Assembly (NCBI GenBank): GCA_947259605.1
Contig: CAMYMX010000217.1
Location: 1 to 6,407 of the forward strand
Reading direction: 5' to 3'
DNA length: 6,407 nt
Source of the DNA: an uncultured Polyangiaceae bacterium
GTDB taxonomy: Bacteria; Myxococcota_A; Polyangia; Polyangiales; Houyiibacteriaceae
Of this stretch, positions 5,637 to 6,407 are shown one piece after another; position 1 is the stretch's first letter, and each line of letters opens with the position of its first letter. The translations under genes and the position numbers were made by a program. The notes beneath the pieces were generated by a model, which worked only from the letters and a program-made list of their open reading frames with translations, ran no database searches and was not told where the DNA came from.

Positions 5637-6407
5637 ATGCGAAAACCGATCCCCTTTCTCGGAGCGCTGTTCGCCGTTTGCCTAGCCATCGTCGGACCGG
5701 CCACCGCGGACGACCCCGAATTCGTGATGGAAGTCGGCACCGTGGCTCCGAAAGGAAGCCCCTGGGCCGAACAGCTCCAACGGTTCAAGGCCGAGGTCCA
5801 GGAAAAGACGAACGGGCGGTTGAAGGTGAAGCTGCGGCTCGGACGAGGCAACGAGCGGTCGATGGCGCGCAGGGTTCAGATGGGGAGCATGCAGGCGTTT
5901 GCTGGGTCCGTCGGGGGCATGAGCTCGATCGTTCGAGAGGTCAACGTCATCGAGGCGCCCTATGTCTTCGAGACGTTTGCGAGCGCCGATAAGGCGCTCG
6001 ACACACCCGAAGTCACCGAGCAGGTCAAAAAGGTCCTTGCAAAGCGAGGACTGATCTTCGGAATTTGGGCGGAGAACGGATACCGGTCCTATTTCAGCAA
6101 CCAGAAGATCCGCAAACCGAGCGACATGGCGGGGATTCGGTTCCGTTCTCAAGAGTCGATGGTGCATGTTGAAACCTACGAGGCCTTCGGCGCGACTCCG
6201 GTTCCCATCGACAACGGCAACACGCTGATGAGTGTGCAGACCGGCGTCGTCGACGGTTTCGACAACACGCCGCTCTTCGCGATGGCGGCCAGCTGGTATC
6301 AGGGTCTCAAGGAAGGCGAGCGCCACATCTTCCTCAGCCGCCATTGCTACCAGCCCGCCCTGCTCGTGTACTCAAAGAAGTGGTTTGACACCCTTCCAAA
6401 AGACATC
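5637..6407 (+). CDS. TRAP transporter solute-binding protein, DctP family, 3' partial
   Basis: Periplasmic binding protein of a tripartite ATP-independent periplasmic (TRAP) transporter. These capture small organic acids and hand them to a DctQ/DctM-type membrane pair driven by an ion gradient. The first 257 residues are in the window and the frame is still open at base 6407; family members usually have about 320-350. Residues 1-24 form a signal peptide (basic MRK, hydrophobic core, ATA before Asp25). Family features follow in order: a beta strand with FVMEVGTVAPKGSPWAEQLQRF, NERSMARRVQMGSMQAF, VIEAPYVFETF (Pro108), RKPSDMAGIRFRSQES and PVPIDNGNTLMSVQTGVVDGFDN. Arg170, in IRFRSQES, aligns with the arginine that in characterised members clamps the ligand carboxylate, so an acidic ligand is likely. 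Which acid cannot be told. The gene diverges from the SYLF gene. The membrane subunits would be expected after the window end. Confidence 0.93.
   Translation, partial: MRKPIPFLGALFAVCLAIVGPATADDPEFVMEVGTVAPKGSPWAEQLQRFKAEVQEKTNGRLKVKLRLGRGNERSMARRVQMGSMQAFAGSVGGMSSIVREVNVIEAPYVFETFASADKALDTPEVTEQVKKVLAKRGLIFGIWAENGYRSYFSNQKIRKPSDMAGIRFRSQESMVHVETYEAFGATPVPIDNGNTLMSVQTGVVDGFDNTPLFAMAASWYQGLKEGERHIFLSRHCYQPALLVYSKKWFDTLPKDI

Noticed and set aside
5682..6344. 220-codon open frame on the minus strand opposite the TRAP binding protein
   Set aside because: The plus strand encodes a signal peptide and ordered DctP motifs. The minus frame has no domain or binding site.
1..6407. A new multi-gene defence, mobile or biosynthetic system
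   Set aside because: All seven genes belong to known families, are spread over mixed strands, and show no nuclease, integrase, toxin-antitoxin, repeat array or shared pathway logic.

Overview
The window is gene-dense, GC-rich bacterial chromosome. It holds seven protein genes, two of them cut by the window edges, and no RNA gene, insertion sequence, CRISPR array or long repeat that I can see. The longest gap without a gene is about 150 bases. GTG starts, high GC in the third codon position and a cysteine-rich lipoprotein suggest a Myxococcota or other former deltaproteobacterial lineage. That is an inference from style, not from a marker gene.

Layout: (1) 1-1026 plus strand, a FabH-type ketoacyl synthase III lacking only its first few codons. 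(2) 1034-1969 minus strand, a cation diffusion facilitator of the ZnT9-like kind, ending 7 bases from gene 1. (3) 2032-3423 plus strand, an amidase-signature hydrolase resembling 6-aminohexanoate cyclic-dimer hydrolase. It diverges from gene 2 across a short promoter gap. (4) 3420-4481 minus strand, a lipoprotein with a cysteine-rich N-terminal module and a glycerophosphodiester phosphodiesterase (GDPD) domain. Its stop codon interlocks with that of gene 3 in a CTAG palindrome. (5) 4520-4933 minus strand, a GFA/CENP-V-type zinc protein. (6) 4939-5484 minus strand, an exported SYLF-domain protein. (7) 5637-6407 plus strand, a TRAP-transporter solute-binding protein that runs off the window and diverges from gene 6.

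Genes 6, 5 and 4 are read in that order on the minus strand with gaps of 5 and 38 bases, so they probably form one transcription unit. The ribosome-binding site of gene 5 lies across the end of gene 6. FabH, GDPD and SYLF all touch lipids in known relatives, but the mixed strands and families look like ordinary housekeeping and transport neighbours, not one pathway.

I found no convincing undescribed multi-gene system. The most unusual item is the GDPD lipoprotein. One of its expected metal ligands, the Glu of the E-x-D motif, is Ser, and it carries extra paired cysteines in both its N-terminal module and its catalytic domain.
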